From Methanocellales archaeon (lineage in GTDB: Archaea > Halobacteriota > UBA148): a stretch of 33,152 nucleotides of DNA. Position numbers and translations under genes: made by a program. Under the pieces are notes generated by a model that searched no databases, was not told the origin of the DNA, and saw nothing but the letters and a program-made list of their open reading frames with translations. Positions 1 through 9,900 of the stretch are shown in pieces. Location of the stretch: assembly GCA_030019435.1 (NCBI GenBank), contig JASEEV010000019.1:1-33152 (forward strand). The letters run 5' to 3'. The first letter of the stretch is position 1. Every line of letters begins with the position of its first letter.

Positions 1-561
1 CCCTTTTTCATCGACGAAGCCCATTATCGTCGCTATCTCTGCTATTGCACCCTTAATATCGCCAGTGCTTGGTAGGATCGCTCTGTCACCAGCGATTACA
101 TGATGCACTATGTAAGCGAGACTGGCAAAGACGAGGATCCCTGCACCGATAAAGTGCAGCTTGTAAGCCAGCATGAACTTCGGGAAAACCGCCACCCATC
201 CAAACCTGGTTCCGAGCAACAGCAAAGCGGCTGTTATGACGCATATGATGCATCCTACTGTATGGGTCCAGTGTTCCAACACCACGCTAATATGATGTCG
301 CTTGACCTCTCCGTCTATGATCTTCTCCACTTTTCCTATCTTCTTCCTGAGAATGCCCAACGCTATGCCAACGATGATGCCCAACACCATCACATATGGC
401 AATGCCTTAGCGAAAGCAAGCTTGAGCTCTTGCCAAGCTTGCAAATTCTGTCTCCAGATCTCCATGCCCTCTTCGGTCACCACGCGCGATGCCTGTGCGA
501 CTCCGCTAAGAACTATGATGATAGCCAGCAAGCTGATTGCGATTGCGAGTTTTTTGTTCAT
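1..561 (-). CDS. Formate-dehydrogenase-type cytochrome b subunit, 3' end cut by window edge
   Basis: This gene is missing from the ORF track because it runs off the left edge; I translated it by hand (187 codons, no stop). Seen: ATG at 561 preceded by GGAGGT five bases away; an N-terminal hydrophobic segment ending near AQAS that could be a signal peptide; then three hydrophobic spans (about residues 46-64, 90-108 and 126-146). Histidines lie beside the spans (RHHISVVLEHWTHTVG, LHF, IVHHVI). Family knowledge: the cytochrome b subunits of FdnI/thiosulfate-reductase type bind haem b through such histidines and anchor the catalytic dimer to the membrane. It is the last visible gene of the operon, 55 nt after the ferredoxin subunit. 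The rest of the protein is outside the window, so the quinone/phenazine site cannot be judged. Confidence 0.75.
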   Translation of the reverse strand, partial: MNKKLAIAISLLAIIIVLSGVAQASRVVTEEGMEIWRQNLQAWQELKLAFAKALPYVMVLGIIVGIALGILRKKIGKVEKIIDGEVKRHHISVVLEHWTHTVGCIICVITAALLLLGTRFGWVAVFPKFMLAYKLHFIGAGILVFASLAYIVHHVIAGDRAILPSTGDIKGAIAEIATIMGFVDEKG

Positions 562-616
562 GTTTTACCTCCTTTGCAATTAAAAGATAAGGGGGATTGC
601 CCCCTTACTATGTTGC

Positions 617-1117
617 TTATGCTCGTCCTGCTTTTCTAGTTCGGTATATCGCATTGATGTATTCAGCGTCTCCGGCAAGAAGTGCCTTGGTCGAGCAGAA
701 ACCCGCACATTTCGGCTTTGGTGCTCTCTCTGCTCCTCCCTCGAATGGTAGTACGCAGTATGTGCACTTGTCCATCTTGCCCTTGAGACCGAACACTCCC
801 CTGAGGAACTGTGGAGCGCCGAATGGGCAAGCCCAACTGCAGTAACCGCATCCGATGCACTTATCCTTGTCGACTAAGACGATACCATCGTCCCGCTGGT
901 ATATGGCTTTTGTTGGACATGCTGCCAAGCATGGTGGACTGGCGCAGTGCATGCAAGGCATTGGAACGTTCTTCTCTCCTGGCTTGCCTTCGTTGATCGT
1001 CACCACCCTGATTCGTCGTATGCCTATTGGAACATCGTTCTGTTGCTTGCAGGCGACCTCGCATCCTCCGCATCGTATGCATCGTTCCCAGTCTACTAAG
1101 AATTTGTATGTTACCAT
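617..1117 (-). CDS. Four-cluster ferredoxin electron-transfer subunit (FdhB/DmsB type)
   Basis: A 166-residue iron-sulfur protein of the size and cysteine layout of the electron-transfer subunits of exported molybdoenzymes. Four cysteine groups are visible: CIRCGGCEVAC near residue 15, CMHCASPPCLAAC near 55, CIGCGYCSWAC near 87, and CTYC with a later CAGFC near 118-142, as expected for four [4Fe-4S] clusters. It should carry electrons from the molybdopterin subunit encoded just upstream to the cytochrome b encoded downstream. The ATG has a GGAGGA Shine-Dalgarno seven bases upstream, and only 12 nt separate it from the upstream stop. No Tat signal of its own is seen, so it would be exported bound to the Tat-bearing large subunit. 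No C-terminal membrane helix is visible. Confidence 0.88.
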   Translation of the reverse strand: MVTYKFLVDWERCIRCGGCEVACKQQNDVPIGIRRIRVVTINEGKPGEKNVPMPCMHCASPPCLAACPTKAIYQRDDGIVLVDKDKCIGCGYCSWACPFGAPQFLRGVFGLKGKMDKCTYCVLPFEGGAERAPKPKCAGFCSTKALLAGDAEYINAIYRTRKAGRA

Positions 1118-1129
1118 CTTTTATTCCTC

Positions 1130-3895
1130 CTAGGCTTTATAGATCTTGCAAAGAGCCACTTTCGTCTCTTGCATCTGCGTCTGCTCGTCGTAGCCTGGCG
1201 ATGCGATGATGTTCACCGAGTCTCCTCTGGCGAGATCTTTTGTGCCATCTGGATATCTGTCTCCATAGTCCACTCCTTGGAAGATTCCTCCCCAGTTGTA
1301 TGGCATGAACGCCGTCTTTTCGTTCACGCGTTCGGTCACCTTTGCTCTGACCTTGCATCTTCCCCTAGCGGACTCGACCCATACCATGTCCCAGTGCTTG
1401 ACTCCTATGTCGCCTGCCAGCTTCGGATTGATCTCGACGTACATCTCTGGCTGAATCTCCACCAGATATTCTGAGTTTCTGGTCTGAGCTCCACTGCCGT
1501 GATGCTCGACGTGCCTTCCTGACGATAGGATGATTGGATACTTGATGTGGCGTCCTTCAGCGATCGACCTGTCTTGCTCGGTCTTGAATTCGGTCATGAT
1601 CCTGTAGAGCTTCTTGTCCTCATAGGTCGGATACTTCGCTACGAGATCCGGTTCTGGGCTCTCTAGGGGCTCCCTGTGCTTGGGCACTTCATCCGTCCAT
1701 CCATACACTCTGAGCATGGCTCTTCCTCTGCCCGTCGGCGGATTACCTTCTGCAAGTGCAGCCCTGTTGACCTCTCCTGTTGGGTCTTTCGCATAGTCAT
1801 ATGTCCAGTGTCTGGTGCCGCCTGTACCGGCTGGAGGCAGGTTGCCTCTCACAATCTTCTCACCCGCATTGGGTTCGTCTGCTGGATACTTCCATTTTGC
1901 TCTGAAGTCATGTCCGCCCTCCATCACAGGTGCACCATCATTGTACAGGATCGGCGTTCCTGGATGGTCGGTCGTCCAGCAAGGCCACGGAAGTCCCCAG
2001 TATTCTCCATCACATGGTCCTCCTTTCGCCCTGCCGTCCCATGGGTCGAATGTGTGAGCATTCTCCTTCTGTCTCTTCAGCCTCTCAGGCGTCTGTCCTT
2101 GATATCCAATTAGTCTTACCGCTAGATTGATCTCTCTTAGCACATCATCTATGCTCTTGTAGTCGAAGTGAGTTCCGAATCCCAGTTTTGTGGCTAACTG
2201 CTGTAGGATCCACATATCGGTCTTGCTCTCGTACATCGGTGAAATGATCGGATCTCTCCGCTGCATTTCCCTCCCAGTGGTGACCATGCTGCCACTGCCT
2301 TCTTGGCGAGTTGCGGCTGGAAGTACGATTATACCGTCCGACCTGTCTGGCAAAGCGGCTGCAACACTCGGGAACGGATCGATGACCACGAGCAGGTCGA
2401 GTTTCTCCATGGCTTCTTTCATTTTTATCATCTCTGTCATCGAGGTCGCGCCCATTCCCCAGAAGATGGCTGCTTTGATGTTGTGTGGCTGATCGATTTC
2501 GGCTTCTGGTTTTATGACACCTTCGTACCATCTGGATACGGTGAACCCTACCTTGGTCATCATGCTCTCGCCGTTGTGGGTGGCGAATCTCGCCTTCAGT
2601 TCATCAAAGGTTATCTTTCCGCTCGTGCTTGGTGTGTCGCTGAAGCACTGGGCATACCACTTCCAGGATCCTTCACTCTTTACGGAATAGTATCCTGGCA
2701 AGATGTGGGATAGAACGCACATGTCTGTCACGCCTTGCACGTTGCTGTGTCCTCTGAGCGGAATGCATCCACCGCCCCACTTTCCTTGGTTGCCAAGGAT
2801 GCATTGCAGTATGGCGCAGACTCGGACGAGTTGCGTAGCTACAGAATGCTGGGTAACGCCCATTGACCATATTATGTTGCTTGGTCTGTTTTCAGAGATC
2901 ATTCTGGCTGCTTCTCTTATCTGCGCTGCTGGAACCCATGTGATCCTTTCCACGACCTCTGGCGTGTAGCCCTTCACCGCTTCTTTTACGTACTTGAATC
3001 CATAGGTTCTGTTGTCGATGTACTCCTGATCTTGCCAGCCATTCTCCAGGATCACGTTGATGAGACCTAGTATCAATGCAATATCTGACCCTGGCCTGAA
3101 CCTGAGGAATAGGTCTGCTTTTGATGCCGTTCTGGTGAATCTCGGGTCGGCGACGACGATCTTTGCCCCTCTGTCTTTTGCCTCAAGGACCTTCTGCATG
3201 AATGTTGGATGCGCTTCTGCTGCATTCGAGCCAAAGAAGAAGTGACACTTGGCATGTTGCATCGCAATAGGGGTGTTCGTCATAGCACCATGACCGAAGG
3301 TGTTCATCAATCCCGCAACGGTGGTGGAGTGACAAAGCCTCGCCTGGTGATCTATGTTGTTTGTGCCGAACAGCATCGAAAGCTTTCTGAACATGTACGC
3401 CTCTTCGATGGACCCATGCACGAGCCCGCAGAAGAACACTGAGTCCGGACCATAGGTGTTCCGGATGCTATTCAACTTGTTTGCGACCTTGGTCAACGCC
3501 TCATCCCATGTGATTCTTCTCCATGATCCGCCGACTTTCTCCATTGGGTACTTCAGCCTTCTCTCAGAATTGGTGATGTTTGCCAAAGATGCACCCTTGG
3601 AGCACATTCCCCCAAGATTTATGGGGTGATCTTCCCAGGGCTCCATCTTGGTGAACACGCCATCCTCTGCGACGCCTATGTATCCACAACCGATGGAGCA
3701 GAAGGAGCAAATGCTCTTCGTTCGCGTCACTGCTGGAGAGGGCGCTGCTGCTGCATCTATGAACAGCTTGTCTGTGAACTTTGTAGAAGCTGCGTATCCG
3801 CCAAGCGCTGCAGCCGCACTGAGTGCAGCCACTTTGGCGAATGTACGTCTGCTCATCTTGATTTCACTGAGAATAGATTCTGCTTTTGTTGCCAT
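1130..3895 (-). CDS. fdhA: Tat-exported molybdopterin oxidoreductase, formate dehydrogenase alpha-like (Cys form)
   Basis: A 921-residue molybdopterin/[4Fe-4S] oxidoreductase. In order: a twin-arginine leader (SRRTFAKVA, residues 15-23, followed by an Ala-rich stretch); the cluster motif C63-x2-C66-x3-C70 with C98; then the molybdopterin domains. The segment DHQARLCHS with C188-H189 followed by NTFGHGAMTNT and NAAEAHP aligns with the FdnG active site, where selenocysteine precedes His; here the codon is TGT, so it is a Cys enzyme. This favours formate dehydrogenase over nitrate or thiosulfate reductases. Expected reaction: formate to CO2 outside the cytoplasmic membrane. The ATG follows GGAGGG. 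The length is close to FdnG-type enzymes (about 1000). A TATA-like sequence in the 70-nt gap upstream suggests an internal promoter. The substrate assignment is inferred from the active-site segment. Confidence 0.85.
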   Translation of the reverse strand: MATKAESILSEIKMSRRTFAKVAALSAAAALGGYAASTKFTDKLFIDAAAAPSPAVTRTKSICSFCSIGCGYIGVAEDGVFTKMEPWEDHPINLGGMCSKGASLANITNSERRLKYPMEKVGGSWRRITWDEALTKVANKLNSIRNTYGPDSVFFCGLVHGSIEEAYMFRKLSMLFGTNNIDHQARLCHSTTVAGLMNTFGHGAMTNTPIAMQHAKCHFFFGSNAAEAHPTFMQKVLEAKDRGAKIVVADPRFTRTASKADLFLRFRPGSDIALILGLINVILENGWQDQEYIDNRTYGFKYVKEAVKGYTPEVVERITWVPAAQIREAARMISENRPSNIIWSMGVTQHSVATQLVRVCAILQCILGNQGKWGGGCIPLRGHSNVQGVTDMCVLSHILPGYYSVKSEGSWKWYAQCFSDTPSTSGKITFDELKARFATHNGESMMTKVGFTVSRWYEGVIKPEAEIDQPHNIKAAIFWGMGATSMTEMIKMKEAMEKLDLLVVIDPFPSVAAALPDRSDGIIVLPAATRQEGSGSMVTTGREMQRRDPIISPMYESKTDMWILQQLATKLGFGTHFDYKSIDDVLREINLAVRLIGYQGQTPERLKRQKENAHTFDPWDGRAKGGPCDGEYWGLPWPCWTTDHPGTPILYNDGAPVMEGGHDFRAKWKYPADEPNAGEKIVRGNLPPAGTGGTRHWTYDYAKDPTGEVNRAALAEGNPPTGRGRAMLRVYGWTDEVPKHREPLESPEPDLVAKYPTYEDKKLYRIMTEFKTEQDRSIAEGRHIKYPIILSSGRHVEHHGSGAQTRNSEYLVEIQPEMYVEINPKLAGDIGVKHWDMVWVESARGRCKVRAKVTERVNEKTAFMPYNWGGIFQGVDYGDRYPDGTKDLARGDSVNIIASPGYDEQTQMQETKVALCKIYKA

Positions 3896-3933
3896 TATTT
3901 CCCTCCTTTTATTTGATACAAGGCTGTATTTTT

Positions 3934-3948
3934 GTTATACTATTAAAC
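3934..3948 (-). promoter_or_regulatory. Internal TATA-like promoter before fdhA
   Basis: On the minus strand GTTTAATAGTATAAC lies about 40 nt upstream of the molybdopterin subunit ATG, in the only sizeable gap of the operon. It is AT-rich in a way typical of archaeal TATA boxes and leaves room for a short leader with the GGAGGG ribosome binding site. Confidence 0.4.
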
Positions 3949-3965
3949 GTTTGCGTTTGGCAAGA

Positions 3966-4604
3966 TTAAATCGTCTCCGACAATTCATCGATCAAATCTC
4001 TCTCCAGCCATAGAAAACCCTTCGTGATCTTTGCAATGCCCTTGTAGAAATCGGATTGCTTGCTTTCGTATAGATCATCACAGAAATCTGGCACCCATTT
4101 CATCAGATGCTCGTCCATGAATTTTCTTTGCAGGGATAAGCACTCCCTCCTGCGCTCCTCATTTTCGAACGCTTCCTCGCACAGATGGTGCATGAACTTT
4201 AGCTCGAACGCGATGTGATCCTCTGGTTCCTTGTATGAGGGGGATTTGGCGATTCCAGCTTTTCTATAATCCTTCTTGAGCCTTAACAGGGACGCTCCCA
4301 TCATCGTTCCATCAACGTACATGGATTCATAGGGTGGAACTGGAGGGGTACCAGGTCCGAGAAAGAGGCGGGTGTACTCGTCTGTCAACTTTTCATGAAC
4401 CTCATCCACATCTTTGCTCGCTTTCATGAACTTTCTCAACATCTCAAAGCCCTCTGCCATGTCCTCGTTCAATGATTTCAGATCTGGGATTGGGATCTTT
4501 TTATTCACCAGGTCCTCAGCAAGCTCACGTGGTGGTTCCTCCAGATACATTCGATACAAAAACGCATAGAACTCTTTTCTCGTTTTCAAAAGTTCTTCGA
4601 TCAT
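3966..4604 (-). CDS. TorD/DmsD-family molybdoenzyme maturation chaperone
   Basis: A 212-residue all-helical protein with family marks: YTRLFLGPGTPPVPPYESMY (about residues 93-112) and DHIAFELKFMHHL (about 128-140). TorD-type chaperones bind the twin-arginine leader of a partner molybdoenzyme and hold it back from export until cofactor insertion is complete. The partner is very probably the Tat-bearing alpha subunit encoded directly downstream. The start ATG overlaps the stop of the upstream HdrA-like gene (ATGA), which indicates translational coupling. There is no signal peptide; it should act in the cytoplasm. Confidence 0.85.
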   Translation of the reverse strand: MIEELLKTRKEFYAFLYRMYLEEPPRELAEDLVNKKIPIPDLKSLNEDMAEGFEMLRKFMKASKDVDEVHEKLTDEYTRLFLGPGTPPVPPYESMYVDGTMMGASLLRLKKDYRKAGIAKSPSYKEPEDHIAFELKFMHHLCEEAFENEERRRECLSLQRKFMDEHLMKWVPDFCDDLYESKQSDFYKGIAKITKGFLWLERDLIDELSETI

Positions 4605-6655
4605 TTTATTTTCCCCATGACCTTCTCCAATGCCCTCACGGCTCTACAATCCTCGCAGTATTTGAGCAGCTCCAGTTGCTCCTCCATGCTGAACTCATCG
4701 GTTCCCTTGGACCCTCGTATCACATTTGATGTCCACTCCAATGCCGCTTGGGTTATGAATGCTTTGCCGCATTCCTCGCACTTAACGAGCTCCGATTCAG
4801 CCAGCGTGCTCTCCTTTAGATCGACTAACTTGGCAAAATCGAGCACCTTTTCCAGTTTAAGCGCCTCCTCTGGACATGCTTTTTCGCACAGCCCGCACGA
4901 GATGCAATACCCATATATGAAATCGATCTTGTTCTCCCTTCTTATTATCGCATTCGTGGGACACATGCTCATGCATGTATTGCAGATGGTGCACTTTTCT
5001 GAGATGGCAATATCTGCAAATGGAAATCTCGTGTCCTCCTCAACGAGACTTGGCGATACGCCAGTTTTAATCGAGAAGGCGTGCACCAGATCCAGTATGA
5101 CGCTTCTCTTCGCGGTTTTATCGAGTTGGATTGGCTTTTTCTTTTTGAGCGGAGAAGGACTTAAGGCTTGCACGAAATCCATGACAGAATTCACGAAGAT
5201 CTCTGGTTCATCTGCATCGCCTTGGATCTGCTTTACCCGCTCGCCCAGACCAAATGCACCCAGAGCCATGTTGGAAAACTCTACAGCCGACCTATCATCT
5301 TCGATCTCATGTGGACAGTCTTCACACCTCAGCAGAAGAGCTCCATCTGCTCCCAGATCGAAGGCTCGAAGGATGTGTGCCTCTGAGACGGCACCTACGC
5401 ACGGAACGAATAATGGGAGGACGGGGGGATATTGAAGTCGTTTTCTGCCAGCAGAGTCCAGAGTCGCCTCACATTCAGAGCAAGCAAATAGTAGCACCTT
5501 TGGGTATAGATCTTTTTTTGTTTTGCCTAGCAAGATCTCCATCTGAGAATACATGACACCATCTGAGCATTCCCTCAGTTGAGGAAGCGAGATCGGACAA
5601 ATGGCAGAACAGACTCCACAAGCCTGGCATGCAACCTCATCAAATACGATCCTATCGCCATCACGCGTTATCGCACCGTGGGGACATGCAACCTCGCAGA
5701 GCTCGCAACCGATTATCTCGCTTTTTCCGCACGCACAGTTTTCTAAGTTCAGATCCAATGCCCTTCGTTTTTTAATTTCGCCGAGATTTGAAACGACGTC
5801 TAATACCGCGGATGATGGATCGTCTCCGCACAAGTAAATGCCCGTCTGCACAGGATGCGTCCAGTCTCCAATCACCATGATCTGACCCGCTTTTATCATC
5901 TCCTCTCTATCCCGTAGATCGATGGCACCAGTTGGGCATGCGTCCACACAGGCGCCGCATCCATCACAGAGGTCGTTGATCGAATACACCAGACCGGGCT
6001 GAATCGCATTTTTCTGACATGTATTCTCGCACAGTCCACACGAAATGCATCTCTCCGGATCGACTTTTCCTTTCACCATTTCCACAGAAAAATCGCCCAT
6101 TCTTCCCTTCACGTCTTTTACAGATCCTATATGAATCGTCACATCCTCTAGGGCGGTTAACCCCCCAGTGGATTTCGTCAGAAGTTGCACGTTGGCCAAT
6201 TTTGAGAGTTCTCTTGCGATCCTTGTTCCGAGGGGCAAATCTCCGACCACCAATACGTCGTATCCAACGTCGATGATGAATCTCTCAACTTTAGGCCTTG
6301 TCTTCGTGCGATCGATCGCTGCCAGGAGCAAACGCTTCGCCTTTTCGGTCGCACCCTTTTCATCATGAACCCATCCACAATGCTCTCTGAGGTTTAACAA
6401 GATGATGTCATCGCTTTTGAGCCCCATCCTTCCAACCACTTCTTCGAAAATTCGTTTTTTGGATGTGCAGCCTATGATGATCGTATCGAGTTCCTTTCTT
6501 CTGATGTCATCTATGATATATGCCAGTCCGTCTTCTTGACACAATAGATCATGAATCTGGATGATCTCCACTTCTTTCCTAATGCTCCGCTTGAGCTCCT
6601 TGAAGTCGATGCTTGATGTCTTGTTGCACGTGCAAAGAAACATGCCAATATTCAT
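4601..6655 (-). CDS. HdrA/MvhD-like iron-sulfur protein without the flavin core
   Basis: A large cysteine-rich protein (684 residues from the start used here). The N-terminus (NIGMFLCTCN..., then NLREHCGWVH near 88-97) matches the amino domain of heterodisulfide reductase subunit A. Next comes a weak remnant of the FAD fold (DVLVVGDLPLGTRIA), but the long FAD/NAD-binding body of HdrA is absent. Six four-cysteine cluster motifs follow: about 203-213, 230-240, 307-324, 343-353, 555-565 and 584-594. Between them, near 386-450, CSECEATLDSAG...YPP...GADGALLLRCEDC resembles the MvhD/FrhD delta subunit. The C-terminus has two CxxC pairs. Inferred role: a cytoplasmic electron relay coupled to the formate dehydrogenase operon. 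The ORF track starts at 6682, but a TATA-like box lies only a few bases before that ATG, so I prefer 6655, which also fits HdrA N-termini. Confidence 0.8.
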   Translation of the reverse strand: MNIGMFLCTCNKTSSIDFKELKRSIRKEVEIIQIHDLLCQEDGLAYIIDDIRRKELDTIIIGCTSKKRIFEEVVGRMGLKSDDIILLNLREHCGWVHDEKGATEKAKRLLLAAIDRTKTRPKVERFIIDVGYDVLVVGDLPLGTRIARELSKLANVQLLTKSTGGLTALEDVTIHIGSVKDVKGRMGDFSVEMVKGKVDPERCISCGLCENTCQKNAIQPGLVYSINDLCDGCGACVDACPTGAIDLRDREEMIKAGQIMVIGDWTHPVQTGIYLCGDDPSSAVLDVVSNLGEIKKRRALDLNLENCACGKSEIIGCELCEVACPHGAITRDGDRIVFDEVACQACGVCSAICPISLPQLRECSDGVMYSQMEILLGKTKKDLYPKVLLFACSECEATLDSAGRKRLQYPPVLPLFVPCVGAVSEAHILRAFDLGADGALLLRCEDCPHEIEDDRSAVEFSNMALGAFGLGERVKQIQGDADEPEIFVNSVMDFVQALSPSPLKKKKPIQLDKTAKRSVILDLVHAFSIKTGVSPSLVEEDTRFPFADIAISEKCTICNTCMSMCPTNAIIRRENKIDFIYGYCISCGLCEKACPEEALKLEKVLDFAKLVDLKESTLAESELVKCEECGKAFITQAALEWTSNVIRGSKGTDEFSMEEQLELLKYCEDCRAVRALEKVMGKIK

Positions 6656-6682
6656 AGCAATCTTACTTTCAGTTGCACCCAT

Positions 6683-6721
6683 AGAATATAATACTTGTGA
6701 GAATGCGAAAAAGATATATGG
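6683..6721. promoter_or_regulatory. Divergent promoter region between the HdrA-like operon and a small membrane gene
   Basis: A minus-strand TATA-like AAGTATTATATTCT (6683-6696) sits about 35 nt before the ATG at 6655. A plus-strand AAGATATATGG (6711-6721) sits about 35-40 nt before the GTG at 6755. The two would drive transcription in opposite directions. Confidence 0.45.
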
Positions 6722-6754
6722 GGGCTATCACATTTTCATATCAGAGGTGGTATC

Positions 6755-6979
6755 GTGAAGCTATTCGAGGAAGAGCTAAAATTCTATTATGCGGCGCTGC
6801 TGCTCGGAATAATCGGAGCCTTGTGCATCATAATATTCCTGGCTTCCATGAGGATGACCACAATGATGATCATGGGCTTTGGAATGTTCCTGATCGCGCT
6901 TGGTATTCTATCAGCGTTGTATGCGATCTACCAAGATCGCAAGAAGGGATCATTGAAAGAGGCGTTAGGTCTTACATAA
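6755..6979 (+). CDS. Small two-helix membrane protein, function unknown
   Basis: A 74-residue protein that I do not recognise. Two long hydrophobic spans (about residues 11-31 and 34-58) are followed by a short basic tail ([15 protein letters not shown]). The start is GTG, placed four bases after GAGGTGG. It is divergent from the HdrA-like operon and overlaps the 3' end of the converging PolD large-subunit gene by 8 nt. No cysteines or charged residues within the membrane spans suggest a catalytic role. Confidence 0.6.
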   Translation: MKLFEEELKFYYAALLLGIIGALCIIIFLASMRMTTMMIMGFGMFLIALGILSALYAIYQDRKKGSLKEALGLT

Positions 6980-9900
6980 AATCCGCCAGTTCTGCTTGTT
7001 TGACTTTGTCAGAGGTGAAGAGCGAGCGAACCTCGAGCTCTAACAAGCGAAGCCGTTGTTTCGTGTAGTTGGAGATATCGTATTCTTCTGCCGTTTTCAA
7101 CGAGATGTCCAGATATTTCTTGACGGTCCCCTCGTGTACGGTCAGTATCACCCTACCACCACATTTTGGACAGGTGCCCCTAAGTGGAGCTCTTCTGAAT
7201 TTTGCATTACATCTAACGCACCGCATTTTTTGTTTTGAGAATGCGCGCAAGTTGCCGACCAAGTCTGGTAGGAAATGTGAGACTATGATGCGCTCAGCCA
7301 CATCCCTTGCGTTCACCGCGCGTACTTTCCTTGCTAGTTTTAGTTGCGCCTCCATTTTATCGATCATGCTTCCTAACGTCTTATATGCGCTGTTGGTCGG
7401 ACCTGCTGCAATATCAGAGGTATCATGTGTGAAGCAAAAGCCCTCGTACTGTGCTGGTGAGCTCAACCTTGCTCCTACTAAATCCATTTTTGCCTCTAGG
7501 TCCTTTGGGTCGGCATATCTCAGAGATGCCTCATAAAATTCCAGTGGATACCTCCTCATGAGATCTATGTTGTGCACCTCGCTATCGATCTCGTTTGGGT
7601 CTATGCGCGTAGTAAGCACGAGCGGCGCATCCATCTTGCCTCCACGCTTGTCAGGCAAGTATGAGCGCGAGAAGTTGAGTAGCCCATCCATCAGGAGCAT
7701 TATACAGTCCTCGTCGCCATCGCACTGGGCGGTAAATAGATCAGAGGCAACGAGCGTGTGATTCTTTTCAACGGTCAGACAATGGACTTTTTCACCCTCA
7801 AATTCCATGAATCTCTTATCAACAACTTCATCCAGCCAAATTTCACCTCCGTCAACTAACGATCTTTGTTTTCGAACTGGAATATTGACGAGGTTGTCCT
7901 CTAAGACTTGCTGCTTGCGATCTAGATCAAAACCAATTTGCTCAGCAAACGTCCTGATGTTGTCAGATGTGATCTTAATTATATTTGATCTGAATTCCGG
8001 TGTCTCTTTACGTTTTCTGTAGAATTCAAAGATCGCTCCACTCGGCGTCCGGGTGGTTTCATATGTTTTGGTAGCAATGCCAAATCGCTTGAGCGATGCA
8101 ACTAGATCCTCTGTCAATTGATCGCTTACAGTGCACGCCCTAACATCATTTCGATTTGATGCGATACTTCCATCCCCGCTGAAATAGGCAGATAAAAATG
8201 ACGCCAGAACATCATTTGAGGAATTTTGGATAATGGTTGGGATCTTCTTTTCATGCGCAGAAGATCCGCAATCCAATATGTTGGTAAATATCGTATGAAT
8301 CAGTTTGCTTGAGATGGTTATTTTCCACTTGTTTTCCTCAAATGAGGTTACACCAAACTTGTCTCTGATGATTCGTTTGATGTGAGTGCGTGGTTTTTCG
8401 TCTGGAGTGCAAATTGTCACCTGGTAAAAGGATTTTGAGGATTCTTGCTTTCTCGCGAATCCCTCGGCCGTATAATAACCCAACACTTTCGCAAGTTCTC
8501 TGTCCACGTCAAACTTTCGTTTAACCACCAGATCCCTCTTGATCCCCAAGCAGGCGTTCTTTGGAACAAAAGTTAACACATCGTCTTCGTTACCAATGAC
8601 GTCGAGAAGGATGTCGAGTGGAATGCTATCTCTATCAACATAGTTATAAAGGGTCTTTTTGTTAATTCGTAGTTTATCTGCGGCCTTCTTGAGGTATGCC
8701 TTTCTGTCTCCAGCAAAGTTTCTTAAAAGTTCTCTGATTCTACCACTGCCGAGACCTCTTATCATCACTTCCTCTTTCTTCACGAAACTGGAGTTCGTCA
8801 ACTCCCTGAGCAAGTCCACCGATTGCGCCTGTCCTCCTAGATCAAGTGACTTTGGAGTGGGGATAGCGTCTCCAACCTCCAACTCCGATGCCTGCACCTT
8901 TTTAATCACACCATTTCTGCTCACAAGCATTGCATGTTCTGGGGTGACCTTGATCTTGCGTCCTGACCTTGTCTTGAAAATCAGAAGGTGTGATGGGGCT
9001 TCGTGAGATGATACCTCTGTTACCCTGCGATATTCTATTTGATTTGTATCGCAGTTGAGTGATGGAGTGTAGATATTTTCATCACATACATCAGCTATTC
9101 TGGTTCCGAAGTCATCGCTACGAACTTCGTTAGCAGCAAGTTTCTCTTCGACGAAAGCCCCTATGCTCCTATAACTCCACTGATTTCCTCCTCGTATCCA
9201 GATCTTGGTGTCTGGGTGGAAACAATTCCTTCGCTTCGCTGCATGGAAGAATGGGTGCGCATAGCCTACGGATGCATTCGTGAAGCCAAGTATTCGTCCC
9301 AGGACTCCTGCAGATGTGTGAGGTGCAAGCCCTATGACCAGTTTTCCGATCAGATCTCCTACGGATTGGACTTTATGATATGCTTCCATCCCATAGTATT
9401 TTATCAACAGATCGTCCACGAAGTTTGCGGCACGCAATAGATAATCGCCAGCGCCCTTTGACAAAATCACATCCTGCGGCCTTAGCTCAATCACTTGGTT
9501 TTCATCGGTGAGAGGCCTACCGTCCTTATCAAGACGGTATCCAAGCTCCCTGAGCTTCTCTAGCGATGTGCCAATCTCCCTTGGCCGGAAGTGCGTCAGC
9601 GGCAAATCCGTTAGATCATATCTGATGGTTCCGTCCTTGAATACGTATATTTCGTGCTTTGCTCTTAGGATTCCCTTTTCCAGTGGCTCTGGAGTCTTAT
9701 CTTTGGACGTTAGGCCTAGCACGCCTTTGAATTTCTCAGGCGCACGTTCGTCCAATCGTTCCAGTGATTGTGCGTACAGGGGGCTGAAATCGATGATCTG
9801 CTTTCTAACGGAGGTTGTCGTCCTACCACAACGTGAGCAACGTTCCTTTTCGCCAGAGGAGATGCCACAACTTGCACAAAACTTCGTTGGAAAAGTGCGC

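Noticed and set aside
100-639. Plus-strand ORFs over the cytochrome b gene
   Set aside because: They are shadows; the minus-strand frame is open to the edge, has a Shine-Dalgarno, hydrophobic spans and haem-type histidines.
3300-3370. Selenocysteine recoding in the formate dehydrogenase gene
   Set aside because: The codon at the catalytic position is TGT (Cys) and the frame contains no internal TGA.
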